64,000 bases of DNA from Mesodorylaimus sp. YZB2_4. Taxonomy: Eukaryota > Nematoda > Enoplea > Dorylaimida > Dorylaimidae. The translations under genes and the position numbers were made by a program. This document shows, in pieces, positions 32,901 to 44,215 of the stretch. The notes beneath the pieces are model-generated. The model did not search any database and had not been told where the DNA came from. It saw nothing but the letters and a program-made list of their open reading frames with translations. The stretch covers positions 1-64,000 of the forward strand of contig JASANH010001195.1 of NCBI GenBank assembly GCA_030248295.1, in the 5' to 3' direction. The first letter of the stretch is position 1. Each line of letters opens with the position of its first letter.

Positions 32901-33341
32901 CTTGACGCTGGCCGGCTCAAGGCAAAACGAGCTTTGGCCCACAAAAATTGAAAAAAAGCATCATGTAACATGTCTGTGTGAATCGAGCAAAAATTCAAGG
33001 AAAAAAGAACCAAACCTTATAGTACCTGTACATACTATTCATATAGCCTGTGCAGATTCCCCCTGCAGAATTCTGGATTAGCCAGGGGCAATTTGGAAAA
33101 ACTTGTTAAAGCTCTCTTGTTGTGTTCCGCTGGTCTGAGGTCTGAAATTCCGCACAACCATTTATGTAATATTTTCGTGTTATCACGTTTCCTACAACAG
33201 AAAATTACATACAGCCCCATATCCGTGCCGGTGTCATGACATAATGCGTCCGCCATCATAATGCGTCCGGCCGGACTCATTATGACTTCATAATGCGTCC
33301 GGGTGGCTCAAAAGCAACTAAGTCGATCCAAATGTAGAATG

Positions 33342-33570
33342 TACTGTCGTAACATCATATATCATACCATATATCATCAAAACAAAGCAAAAGTCACCAT
33401 GAATACAAAGGCACGAAATGATGCAAACGATTGACAATAAAAATCGCTTCATGTCGGCGGAGGACTCTTCCGTACTGTCGTAACATCATATATCATTAAA
33501 ACAAAGCAAAAGTCACCATGAATACAAAGGCGCGAAATGATGCGAACGATTGACAATAAAAATCGCTTCA
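33342..33570. repeat. Tandem duplication inside the OTU element
   Basis: A ~110-bp block starting near TACTGTCGTAACATCATATA at 33342 and ending CAATAAAAATCGCTTCAT recurs from 33473. The two copies differ at only a few positions, so the duplication is recent relative to the relic. Confidence 0.8.
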
Positions 33571-33860
33571 TCGGACGAACGAATCTTCGGCTTGAACTGG
33601 ACCCAAGCAAACCCACTGACCTGTGGACCGTAACACCAAATTTCGGTCTCCAATAGATCCGCAGCAACTTGCAACTCGACATCTGAGCCCCACGAGTGAT
33701 TCTCTCGCATCTTTGTCTTTTGGAAGTAGTCCTCGGCGGGCTGTTGCAGGTATCGGCTTTCGTTCTGGCTGATTTCATCGCAGATCAATTTGCGAAGAGC
33801 CAAATGATGTTCCTCGGAATTGGTAATAACATGACCCAAGGTTCGGAACGATCTTATCCC
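33513..33860 (-). pseudogene. OTU-like cysteine protease fragment
   Basis: The minus frame shows the second half of an OTU fold: LALRKLICDEI, then WGSDVELQVAADLLETEIWC, then IFIVNRSHHFAPL, with the His-His position that usually holds the catalytic histidine. The upstream part that should read Asp-Gly-x-Cys reads GIRSFRT, so the catalytic Cys is absent, and stops lie just before it. It is probably an inactive relic of transposon or host origin. Confidence 0.7.
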
Positions 33861-34084
33861 TTTCGGACAGCTCCATTGGACTGAGAATATTCAACACAAC
33901 ACCTCAGCCGACAAATCAAGCGCCTTTGTCCAGGTCTTTGTTCTCAACACTGACCCCGGACGCAATATGATTGCCTCGGACGCATTATGATGACCGCTGG
34001 CCAATCATAATGCGTCCGGCCGGACTCATTATGACGTCATAATGAGTCCGGCCGGACGCTTTATGATGAGGACGCATTATGACG

Positions 34085-34165
34085 GGACACCGGCGGTCGG
34101 TAGAGCGTTAGCACTGGAATCCAGGCGTGTCAATGCTGTGCGGGTTAGAAACCCCAGGCGGCGTA
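34085..34165 (+). repeat. tRNA-like SINE head
   Basis: GTCGGTAGAGCGTTAGCAC resembles a Pol III A box and GGGTTAGAAACCCC a degenerate B box at tRNA-like spacing. The acceptor ends do not pair, so this is not a functional tRNA. It is immediately next to the OTU element and the long inverted repeat. Confidence 0.45.
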
Positions 34166-34264
34166 AAACTCTCGTCAAAGTTCGCGAGAATATCTGCAAC
34201 TGGAGCGAAAGTGCACGGCTAACATTAATAAAAAACAGAGAGCGCCAGGGTAAAAGATGGCCCG

Positions 34265-34863
34265 TGTATTATCTGTTTTCCTTGGGTTTGTGCGCGGCCG
34301 TTTGGTGCAAGTGGCTCTGCCAGCCGCACACACTTGGATCGCTAGTCCAATCCGTAGGTAGGCATTCAAGCACCCTATGACTACAGTAGGATTTCACAAG
34401 GGGGCCAAGTCACAATTTGATAGAAAGGAGAATGTTCTGCTTTAAAAACAGCTCCGTCTGCCATGCAACGCGGGAAAGAATGAGAAAATCTTGGAATCTT
34501 CAACATGGGGAGTTTTGTTATATTCTTCTATGTGACAAATATTGCTCAGTTATTGTTTCTTCGCAAATATTTCGTTAATGTTAAAATATTTTGATGGTTT
34601 TTACTGTTTGGTTTCGAAGGTACGATGCTTTAAAACAGTCCTACCAAAACTATCGTCTGGAAGTTAAGCGTTTCTTGTAAAATGTGCATGCACCCAGGGC
34701 TTGTAATATCAAATTGTGCCTTGGCCCCCTTGTGAAATCCTACTGTAGTCATAGGGTGCTTGAATGGCTACGTACGGCTTGGACTAGCGATCCAAGTGTG
34801 CGCGGCTGGCAGAGCCACTTGCACCAAACGGCCGCGCACAAACCCAAAAAAGACAGATAATAA
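34265..34863. repeat. Large inverted repeat, ~155-bp arms
   Basis: Arms lie at about 34265-34420 and 34708-34863. They share GTGCGCGGCCGTTTGG, GATCGCTAGTCC and CACCCTATGACTACAGTAGG with their complements, with only scattered mismatches. The ~290-bp AT-rich centre is unrelated. This is the structure of a foldback or long-TIR MITE. Confidence 0.85.
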
Positions 34864-36043
34864 TGAATTTCCCACATGGCACTGCCTATTTCTTACCCCT
34901 CTTATCGTTCGAGTTAGCCGCTCGGTGGACGTGGAGCATACGAAGGAAGCATAAAGATTTTGAAATACATGAGTAGGTACATGAGTATTTCTATAACTAC
35001 TGCTGGAGCAGATTTGCGCCTGCAACAGAACATTTCTCCGTGGTCGCGTGACTCTCAGTGTACATAAGCAGTTTAAAAGCATGGAAGCTTTGCGCGTTTT
35101 TAAGGCGTATGCTTCCACGCCCGCTGCACAATTGCTGATGTAGGTTCCATTCGCTCTGTTGCATTACTTTTTTGTGATGCGGCTTCATCCAGGAGTGGGC
35201 ATTGGCGTTTAGTGGCGCGGTAAAAGAGAGACAGGTGCGGGAACAGCTGTCGTCGCCATGATACTACGTACCAGCTTCATCATCATCATTGCACGAGTGT
35301 TTAGTCCCACTTTTGGAGGGGTCCGCTTTTCTGCACTTTTTCCTCCATTTTGTCTGGTCCATTGCGTCTGGTGGATTCACGTTCGCGTTCCTCTTGTCTA
35401 CAGTACAGTACTCGAACGGCCCAGTCACCGTGTCTCTGGTCTGACTAGACGTCGTTTTTTTAAACTTCCTGTACTTCCGTCCCCGTGCTGGATACCAAAG
35501 CCGGGTCTGTGCTCACCACACGCCCGTAAATCTCACAGTCAGCTCCATCAGCTTGTCGTCCTAATACTTTTCGTGTATCCGCGCTGCTCATCACATGACC
35601 CACCGTTGTCAAACCTTGCAGCCATCGTATTTTTTTTATTACCATGGAGTTCAGTGCCTGTCTGTGCTTTCTTGCTGCGGATCAACATTGTGATCCTTAT
35701 AGGGCATCCGTTCTAAGCCTTGTTTTGTAACTACACCATCGATTTCAGATATATCGATTTTATGAGGTCGCACGGTAACTGTCTCCTGCCCCCCCCCCCC
35801 CCCCCCCCCCGGCCATGCACTGGATTCTCAGTCTCATCCAAGGTGTCTGCTAATAGTATTTTACACAAACCGCATACCTTAATGCAATGCTATGCTATTT
35901 TACGTCACCCAAGCACGCTGCCATGCACTTAAACAGGGCGTCACAAAATTTTATGAGGCAATAATGCACACTGCAGCATGTTCTATTTATTTCTAATGTC
36001 GTGTCATCGCTCCAACCAACTAAAACATCAACACAAAACTTTA
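34864..36043. other. Intergenic between repeats and channel A
   Basis: No gene recognised. A run of about 22 C residues lies near 35790-35812. The plus-strand frame 35258-35716 is hydrophobic but biased toward Phe, Leu and Ser in a way common to random T-rich sequence. Confidence 0.45.
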
Positions 36044-39000
36044 TCACAAAGCTGATTCGGCATTAACAGTTTGTTCTAGCACGACTGGGAGATTACTGTT
36101 TTTCTTCTTGCAGACCCACATGACTATAAAGGCTCCGTATGCTATAACCTGGGCGTAAGTTATCATGGAGAAACCAGCGTAGACGCCCATCATTCCACCG
36201 ATATCGCACATGGCCAAATAAACCTTCGACATCTGAGTCTGCTCGATGTGAGTGCGAGACGACGTGGGAAGCATGATCCGAATTCGACTGTACGATCGCT
36301 TCGATGCGAGATACTCTTTTTGTCTTGTTTCATTCTGGTATTGAATATCTCCAAAGGAAGTTGAGAACACAGGGTATGTCCACCTTGAGCACAACGGCCA
36401 ACAATTATGAGTCTCGTTTTCCATCCTGTTTGGTTGCAATAAACGCAGCTGCAAAATAACAAAAGTGTAATATTTAAAATGCTTCATCCAAAGAATCAGC
36501 AAGTTTACCGGATCACTTTCAGTCGTTTTCAAATTGAGTTCAAAACTTGTGTCTGTGTTTCCTAAAATTATGGTTAGGAAAAAGGCTGGACCAAATGCGC
36601 AGGTGTGATTTGGCGAGTAGAAAGTAGATAATGGGAGCATGCACCCGAGAATACTTGTCATAATGCCTATCACTGTGTCCGATTGACAGTAAATGCCACC
36701 CGGATCTTCGTAATCATAATAAGTCAGCATTCTTGGATGATTCCGACATCGTCTTCTCTCTTCTACTTTCCTTGGTTCTGCTAATACGATCAGAGCTTCT
36801 GTATTCGCAGGAACATACGTCGGGACGTTGACCTGGGTCGGCACATCGTCGATAAAGATGTGGAAACCAGCTGAGATTATATTATCTTCATAAATACCAT
36901 ATGTCATATCCGTGGTCACGTCAAACGAAAGCCCAATGTCCTGCAGTCGCATCGAGTCCTTATTTGTCAGTTCTTCTGTGTTTACCCAATTAAGCTAAAA
37001 GCATAAGGAGGATTCTGCGTTATATCATTTTTTTTACTACAGGTAAGAACTAGAAGCTTGACATGGCAGACCCCCTTCACCATCTACTTGACAAAAATTG
37101 CAGCAGGGAATTATTATTGTAAATAACCATTTGTATTGTTGCACGACCAGACAAGTCTCATCTAATTGTGAAACTGACTCCTGCAAGCAAACTAGCTTGT
37201 TTTATTTACAGTAGTTGTTGTTTACCTCTGCGGACAAACTACGCTAGTGCTCAAAAGTAAAGCACATTTGGTAGAAGCGTCACGAATCCAGGTATTATAG
37301 GGCAGCTAATCATTTTTGGTAAGCTGTGTGCATTGGTCGCCCTCATAGGTCAGCCATAACTGCCAACAATGCCTTCAGCTGAACATATCAAAAGTCTCCC
37401 CTTATCAAGTTTAACTTGGTTACTCTCTCCAGCATGAATGCAGTTTAGCTTGTCAGGTTGATGTCAGCTTCAAGCTTTCAAGTTAAAATTGAGATTTTCA
37501 GGAATTGATTACTTTTCTGTTTTTGTACCACATTCGAACATTTATCGAAAACCGGGTACGGGTATGGGTAAAGGCCGCCCAGCGAGCGGGTACGGGTTGG
37601 GTACGATTTCCAAACCCGTGCATGACCCGAGGGAAAGGATAAATTATTGATTTGCATACGACGTCGTTTAGGGAGTCGGAGATTTTAGTCCAAAGCGAGG
37701 ACTTTACGTGGCCAAATGAGGTTTGACGTCGCTCTGGCCAACCGACCGAGTCCTTACCTACGCCTGTCAGGCTTTGTTACAACAGCAACAACGTTCTTTC
37801 CTGGGCTGGACGAAAAAAACCTCGTTCGAGGAGAGCATTGACCCTGTAACTTACAGCAGGGCATGGCAGATGTGAAACTGCAGATGGACTGGCAGATGAG
37901 GAAGCGGGAGTGTCGGCTTGGGATGCTGCCGGTAGCTCACGCACGCGGGTCTGTAATGTTCGCCAGGCTTAATTTCCAGGCACCACAGCCCTCTCTGTGG
38001 AACCAAATAACCAGTTACAGCACATCCATTCAATACTGTCAATTTTATGTCTTTGTTCAGCTTTTTGTTTCATTGTGATGGCCTCCTTTGGATCACCAAG
38101 TCATGTTTCAAGTGAACAAACGCAGTGGCTTTGAACTAAACCAGCCTTTGGGCTTTGAGCTGTCAGTTTTACAGTACTTCAGCATTGAAGAAAAGACGTA
38201 CAAGAGCGCTAGAAGGAGTTTTCTTTTCGAACGATCAGAAAATTGACCTAACCTTTGACATTCTGATCAGAGATCTGCCCGCAACTGCGCGTGCGAGTAA
38301 ACAGGTCGCTCAACTACTAGTTATACACTGGCCCAGCATAAATCATAGACTTGTCGCGACGACGCGAGGAACAAAGAGGGCGCAGAAGTGCAAGGAGCAG
38401 GACAGAATGACTGCGCTCATGTGATAAAGGCAGAATGTTTTGTGGATAGGCTCAAAGGCCGTCGATTGTGCGATTTCAGGTAACAGTTTGAGAATGTTTT
38501 GTGAATTGATTCAAAGGCGGTCGATTGGGTGATTTTAGCAAATACATCTCCTTGTTGTACTCTGTCGACTCAACGACAAAATTGGTAGCAGAACTTGGTT
38601 GTGATGGCGGAGCCAACGGCGGGATCGGCTCGCAAGAAGTTGGGCCCGCTGCAGCATCGGTTGAAGGGAAAGTTGGCGAATGTCCCTGAGGTGGCTCATT
38701 TTTGGAAGGCGGAGGACAGTGACGAACGGGACGCGACAAACGATCAGTGCGTCAAAGTAAAAGCCCGGACTGGCAAATCGTACGACACCTACATCACGTT
38801 ATGCGCGCAATACAACTCGTTGGTGGACCAAGAGGAGGAGTCGTACCAGGAGGAAATCGAGGCTTCGTTTGAGATCGCTGCGTTGGTAAGCGAGAAGCTA
38901 AGTCAAATCAAGGCTATCGAGACCCAACATGAGAAGCGGAGAGGCGTGGGCGAGAAGAGGTGACTGAGGCAGAACATCGTGCTATGGTGAGCTGTGTTGA

Positions 39001-40579
39001 CGATTTGGGAAGGATGAAGATCGAAACGGAGACGATGCAGATAAAGGCGGAAGCCGCGAAACTGCAAGATGAGGCGCGAGAGCGAGCGCTAAAGTCGCGT
39101 ACAGAGGAGATACGTCTTCAACAGGCAGCGACGGCTGCGGAGGGTCAACCAAGTGCGCGTGACATGGGTGAAATGGGAGCGAGCAGACGATATGCCCTTC
39201 GATCAAGTTACCAGAATTGCGACCACTAAAGTTCGATGGGGAAGACATCAAGTCCTACCAGGCGTTTCGGGATGCCTTTCAAAGTTCATGTGCATGACAA
39301 CCAAGCTCTAGCGCCAGTCACTAAATTCGGCTATCTCTAATCGCAATTAGAAAGCGATGCACTGGAAATGATTCGTGGGTTTGCAGAAATGGATGCGAAC
39401 TACGCCCCCGCATTAAGATTGTTGCAAGATCGATATGGACATTATAAGCGAATCATAGCGGCCCACATCGATGCGACACGAAGCCTACCAGTGTCAACGA
39501 CTTCAAAGGTCTTAGTAAGGCCCGCGCTCAAGCTCGAAGAGTATCTTCGATCTCTGTGTAGAGGCACTAGGTCTTGTCGATTAAGGGTTGCAATACGATT
39601 TGGCAAAGATCATCTTCAAGCTTCCGGAAACCGTGCAGGAGAGGATGTTGGGTGAAGAAGTGTAAAGAGCAAGACAGATTGACTGTGCACATGCGGTAAA
39701 GGCAAATGTTTTGTGGATAGGCGCAAAGAGGTCGATTGGATGATTTCAGCAAATATATATCACATAATTGTACTAAACGAAAAGACTCACCCCCATTTGA
39801 AAGCAGCTGACTGTCCACACGATGGCGTATTCTGTCGTCTGGCAACAGTTAAACGACTTTCGTCCAATGGCGCAGTTAGTCAGAACATCGGAGCATGGTA
39901 TTTCCAAACTTTCTCTGTAGACGTCTTTCCCCCTCGCTTCAGCCCACAAATGCACATCATCGATGGCCTTCTTCGTCATTTGATACATTATTGTATCGCG
40001 GTCTTTGAGGCTAACTTTCAGTGATATCATTCTTCGTACGAGCTCTTTCACTTGCTCAATGGTAACGTTGTGAGTGTTGATAAGATTTTGGATCTTTGGC
40101 GATAAGACGCCCATCAACTCTTCGATTCGACGTTCGTTGAGCAGTGGCGGGAAACAGACGCTAATGTTTGGGAATGGGGCTTGAAAATTGACTTGTTCCA
40201 AGTCAGTGTAGACCACTCTGTCGTCTCGATATTGGTGGCAGATGCTGCCCATTTGATAAATGATCATGATGAATGCCAAAACCAGAGATATTCGAAACAT
40301 TATTCTATCGCCCATCCATTTTGCGTCGTAAGCTTCTGGAAGGCCAGCTACGGTCACGCGCTCAGAGAAGAGCTTGTAGGGGTTAACAACCTCTTCTTTT
40401 TCTTGAAGTAAATTATTGTCATCGACTAGCGCGGTATCCGTGCTTTCATCAAAGTCATGTATGCAGTCGGGACTCTTGCGATTCAGGCCACTTCGACTCG
40501 GCTGACCGTCAAGAACGTTGGGGCCAGATTGACTTTGCTGCGATAAGCTGGTTTCCAAATTGTCGAGCCAACCCATCAT
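36044..40579 (-). CDS. DEG/ENaC channel subunit A, three exons
   Basis: Exon 1 39791-40579, exon 2 36509-36994, exon 3 36044-36448, giving 559 residues (or 558 from a second ATG at 40576). Splices: CAAATGGGG|GTGAGT, TTTTAG|CTTAATTGG, CCG|GTAAAC, TTTGCAG|CTGCG. The second intron is 60 bp and stays in frame, so reading through it also gives one long open frame. Helix 1 is around RIMFRISLVLAFIMIIY; PFPNISVCFPP follows as the post-helix motif. GLSFDVTTDMTYGIYEDN begins the finger/thumb region, cysteines continue to NHTCAFGP, and helix 2 follows GGMMGVYAGFSMITY with Gly-Phe-Ser at the selectivity position. A membrane cation channel is expected. Intron 1 (2.8 kb) contains a BEL/Pao gag relic. Confidence 0.9.
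38395..39770 (+). mobile_element. BEL/Pao gag relic, second lineage, in intron 1 of channel A
   Basis: TGGTAGCAGAAC at 38583-38594 is a primer-binding site, followed by an ATG at 38604. Gag-like frames at 38604-38963, 38960-39229 and 39368-39655 are out of phase with each other. DUF1759 signatures are visible: LRPLKFDGEDIKSYQAFRDA near 39220-39285, then DANYAPALRLLQDRYGHY. Pol is missing after about 39655. A block at 38395-38545 is repeated in part at 39657-39760. The element is antisense to the host gene and broken by frameshifts. Confidence 0.8.
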
Positions 40580-41871
40580 ACACTGCAGGCTGAATTGAAT
40601 TGAATTACTGTAGGTGGAATAGGAAAGCTTACGGTTAGTTCAGGCGAAGTTCCGTCAGTGCGCTCCTTATCGTTACGCCGAAGGAGCGCAATATATGGCT
40701 ATGGAGCCTATAAGTTTAGCCGTCTGCCGTCTGTGAAGGGAAGAATACGCTTCCGACCACCGTTGAGTGCTGGACACTTACACCTTGACTGGTGTGTTAC
40801 ATACTGCGCAGTACGCACAGATGTCCGTGTTAAGTCGCTCCTCGACCGCAATGACGTCACACCTTTCCCAGTAGGAGCCGCCTTGGTGCTCAGCCCACTT
40901 TAGGTTGATTAGGGCGAAGCACGGTTGGTTTCCTGGACGACATCCCATGTTCCGAAAACTTAGAGTTCTCTAGGACTAGGCCCTAAACCCCACTTCGGCA
41001 TTTCCCTAGGAGCTAAAGACTCCCACTTTCCCAGGGAATCCTAGAAAATTCTGATTTCCTCCAGACCGTTAGAAATAAAAATTCCCTGGGAACCCTCATA
41101 ATTTTTGAAGAAATCTAGAGCTTGGATTTTGCTTGTTTTGGGAGCCACATGTCAAGTTCAAGGATTCCATGAATAAATTATTGGCATATATCTTTTGCAC
41201 GAAATTAACGAATACAGTCGAGTCAGCTTAACATCACCAGCTTCGGACGAGAAGAAAATGTGACAATATCCGGACTGTGACTAAAACCGAAGCACACTCT
41301 AAAATGGCCAAGACTTTACTTTTATGCGTTTTATCGCCATTTCGTATCATTTTCATATATTTCTCGCGTTTTAAAAGACGAAACGCTTTTCAAAAGCTTT
41401 TTTAACCGAAGAACTTAAAATTATGACGATCAGCCAGATCAAAGCTGAAGCATAAAGGTGCCATGCGCCTTCACTCAAGAATTTTCTTTCAAGAAATCCT
41501 AGTTTTTGACGATTTTGCCCTTGTTTCAGACTAGCAAGAGTGTAAACGTGACGCTTTTTTAATACTTATCTCGCCCTGCAAAAAATTTATGTGACAATAT
41601 GCAGACTGGGCCGAATTCAGCGTGATAATAGGCGAACTCAAAATGCACACAAAGTTTATGGAGGAAAAATATTCCAACATTATTCCAACCAAGCCATGAC
41701 TGCGCGTTTGAATACTATATCAGTTTTCAAAGGCGCCAACACCTTCCAATGCTTCTTCGACATCTCCACCCAGCTTCCTATCAAGCAAAACCCCCTTTGG
41801 AACAGCGGTATTGTCGAGAGAGCTAAGACAAAGTGCCAAAATCTCAGATCTCAGATGACCAGCCTCGTGGC

Positions 41872-41955
41872 CTGGCGGGTTAGGCATCTGCCTCTCACGC
41901 CAGGTGCGCAGTTACGGGCGAGTGTTCGACTCGCGGGCCGGTACATCATTTCGTG
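41872..41955 (+). repeat. tRNA-like SINE head
   Basis: GGCGGGTTAGGCATCTGCC resembles a tRNA D-arm/A-box and GTGTTCGACTCGC a B box at normal spacing. The acceptor ends do not pair, and the T arm runs into unrelated sequence. A tRNA-derived retroposon head fits better than a functional tRNA. Confidence 0.5.
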
Positions 41956-42016
41956 TAAAATGAGTCCCTTCACCCTCGAGTGCGCATTAGCGTTTGGTGA
42001 TGTGATTAAACATGAA

Positions 42017-42110
42017 CATGATTGCCCTAAAAATTGCCCTAGAAGAGGTCATTGCCCTAAAACTTGCCCTGACAGCTAAAAGTTGCCCCAGATCTAGGGC
42101 AATTGCCCTG
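42017..42110. repeat. TTGCCCTA interspersed motif cluster
   Basis: Six or more TTGCCC(T/C) units within 95 bp, one of them as the inverted pair CTAGGGCAATTGCCCT at 42091-42108. Confidence 0.65.
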
Positions 42111-42501
42111 CGCCTGGCAACGCTGCAGTCATCGATCAAGCGGCACCTAAGGACGTCACAATATTCTTTATAGAGCCACCTAATAGACTTTTATCTCTGT
42201 ACCCTTACCGTTCGAGTGCACTGGCCACCTTGTAACAGCTGGAGGTAATCACTGAGTAAACATCATTTGATCCAACCGAATGCAATTGCACGCTTTGGGA
42301 AATGGCAATACTGCTTCAAAGATACCCTTATCACATCTGGAACAGCAAAACGTGCATTTTGGATCTCGAGAACGGCTAAGCCATTTCCAACAAAATTTTG
42401 CACGATTATTGGCGATGGCAAACATAGCTCATCCCCAAAATTTTGCGCATTTTTGTTGATCTGTTGCCGAGTTATGGACGGGCAAAGTTGCCTGCTTAAC
42501 A

Positions 42502-42864
42502 TTGCGCGTCTGTGTGGCTGGGCTGGCTGGGCCTCGTGGTCGAATGAGGGTGAATAACTTTGGTAGAGGTGCCAATATGAATTTTCATCATGGTCAGAAT
42601 ACGCAAGGGTATGGTCCAAATCAAGCATTTATGGGGCATGAGTCTAATTCCGGATTCCAACAGCCCTATCCTATGGGTGAGCAAGGTTTTCCGATGGGAA
42701 AATATCCTTTGCAGAGTGTAGGTCCTGGTCAGTGGACACCCCCACAGGGTATGTACCAAATGGGATATGCAGGCCAGATGAGCCAGCTGGTGGGACATGG
42801 CTCTAATATGTATGCGGTTGGCAAGTGTAACAAGGTTAAGCTATCGCCTAGTCCAGGGGAATAA
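42502..42864 (+). pseudogene. Gly/Gln/Met/Pro-rich coding-like fragment
   Basis: From about 42520 the frame reads NNFGRGANMNFHHGQN and later GQWTPPQGMYQMGYAGQM. This bias is typical of low-complexity tails of nuclear or RNA-binding proteins. There is no start context, and the frame ends soon after GSNMYAVGKCNK. It could be an exon of an unseen gene or a retrocopied piece. The family is not recognised. Confidence 0.35.
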
Positions 42865-43990
42865 TGGAGCCTAACCAAGTTACACCAGAACGATATTCAG
42901 CAGTTCTTACCGATTCCGCGCGTCGGTACTTGCCTGAGTTGGAAAGCGAGCCATAGAGGAACAAAGTCTTTACTCGAAGAAATACGATGTGACGATGAGC
43001 CGGCAGCCTATGGTCTCTGTGATACGGTACTGGTATCGTAATCAATTTTCAAACGTAAGTTGCCTGGCTCATTGGTGGATACTATTGTATTAGCGCTTGT
43101 AACTATGCGACATTCTGTAGGTTTATGAAAGTCCTGTGACGTAAACTTACACCTCTAATTGAATTTGTTTCTTCATTTACTTTACACTATCCATGACAGG
43201 TTGTGACGTTTGTGAACTATTATCCATAAGCGATCTCTGCAAGACTAGCTTACTGTAAGCACAGCGCTGCTTTACACTTCATTTTTCTCACTATACTTTA
43301 CATAAGAGAATTAGCAGCGGGCTCTGTGGATTACTGTAACTTTACACTGACCACAGTACACCCTCCTATGATATTTAAATTGATTACACACCAGTGTACC
43401 CTGAATAGCTTACTGTAGCTTACATCAATCGAAGGCAACTACTCTTTGTGCTGGTTTATAACTTTACACTCAGTACTGTACACTCTCTGTCCTTACACCC
43501 ATATTCACTAGGTTGCATTCTGTAGCCTGCAATAATTTCAAGACTTCACACTTATGCACAACTTTTTTCTCAGCATAATGTCAGAAGTGAATAAACCAGG
43601 ATGTCATTAGATAGTGTAAACATTGCACAAAAAAATTAAAAACTTTTAGCAAATGCACAAATTTAACAAAAATCAAAACAGAAAAACAGAATGCCATAAG
43701 ATCATATAGCAATGCACAACAAGATGTAACAAAGATAAAAAATATATCAAAAACAGTTCGTCAGTCCTTTAAGGATATTACTAACAATAAGCAGAAAAAA
43801 TAACCAAAGTTTTACGTAAAAACAAAGGACAAAGAAAAGAAAACAGAAGTGATATTTCAAATTTTGCTAGCCACCTTATCAGTTTGTAGAAAAAAATCAA
43901 CCCGTCAGTACTTCGAAGTTAAAACATTTTAAAACCATGTCTCTGTCCTTTGACGATTTTAGGATTACTGTAACTGCTCCAGGATTACTG
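42865..43990. other. Non-coding, TTACTGTA and TTTACAC rich
   Basis: TTACTGTA and CTTTACAC recur several times between 43190 and 43500, and the stretch 43615-43860 is A-rich. It resembles untranslated or decayed repeat sequence. I see no gene. Confidence 0.4.
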
Positions 43991-44215
43991 TAGGTAGTTT
44001 CACACATGAAGGTAGCGCGCCTCGCGCGCTACTTTACACTGCCTATGCCTTTGTACCACAAAAGGTACTCGCTGCCCACCCCCCTCTATTACTACTACCC
44101 AGAGAAGGTTCGAGCCATCAAGGAGCAGACACCAGATCAGGTCGGGTTCAACCCGACCTGGTCTTACCCGACCCGACCAGAAAGTACCTGACCCGATCCG
44201 GGGTCTTTCAAGGAG

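Larger units (their letters stand above)
33235..34095. mobile_element. Palindrome-bounded element carrying an OTU-protease relic
   Basis: Both ends are built of CATAATGCGTCCGGCC and its reverse complement, repeated: two or three units at 33237-33302 and about five at 33958-34082. Between them lie an OTU-like protease fragment and a partial internal duplication. OTU domains are carried by several eukaryotic DNA transposon groups. The exact element ends and any target duplication are not clear. Confidence 0.6.
40580..42260. other. Intergenic upstream of channel A
   Basis: Holds a tRNA-like head (41872-41955) and a TTGCCCTA tract (42017-42110). The rest, including the GGGAATCC-rich stretch at 40960-41100, shows no gene. 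A channel A promoter is expected just above 40580, but no clear TATA box stands out. Confidence 0.4.

Noticed and set aside
32528..33013. 161-codon minus-strand frame
   Set aside because: It overlaps a tRNA-derived repeat on the opposite strand, and its Pro/Ser/Arg bias follows from that repeat's base composition.
35258..35716. Hydrophobic 152-codon plus-strand frame as a membrane protein
   Set aside because: Phe/Leu/Ser bias arises from T-rich sequence, with no consistent helix pattern, homology or splice context.
36449..36508. Single long exon for the end of channel A
   Set aside because: The 60-bp stretch is open in frame, but channels B and C have introns with clear borders at the same place, and A keeps GTAAAC and TTTTGCAG borders.
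41872..41955. Functional tRNA gene
   Set aside because: A and B boxes are present, but the acceptor ends do not pair and the T arm is irregular. A retroposon head fits better.
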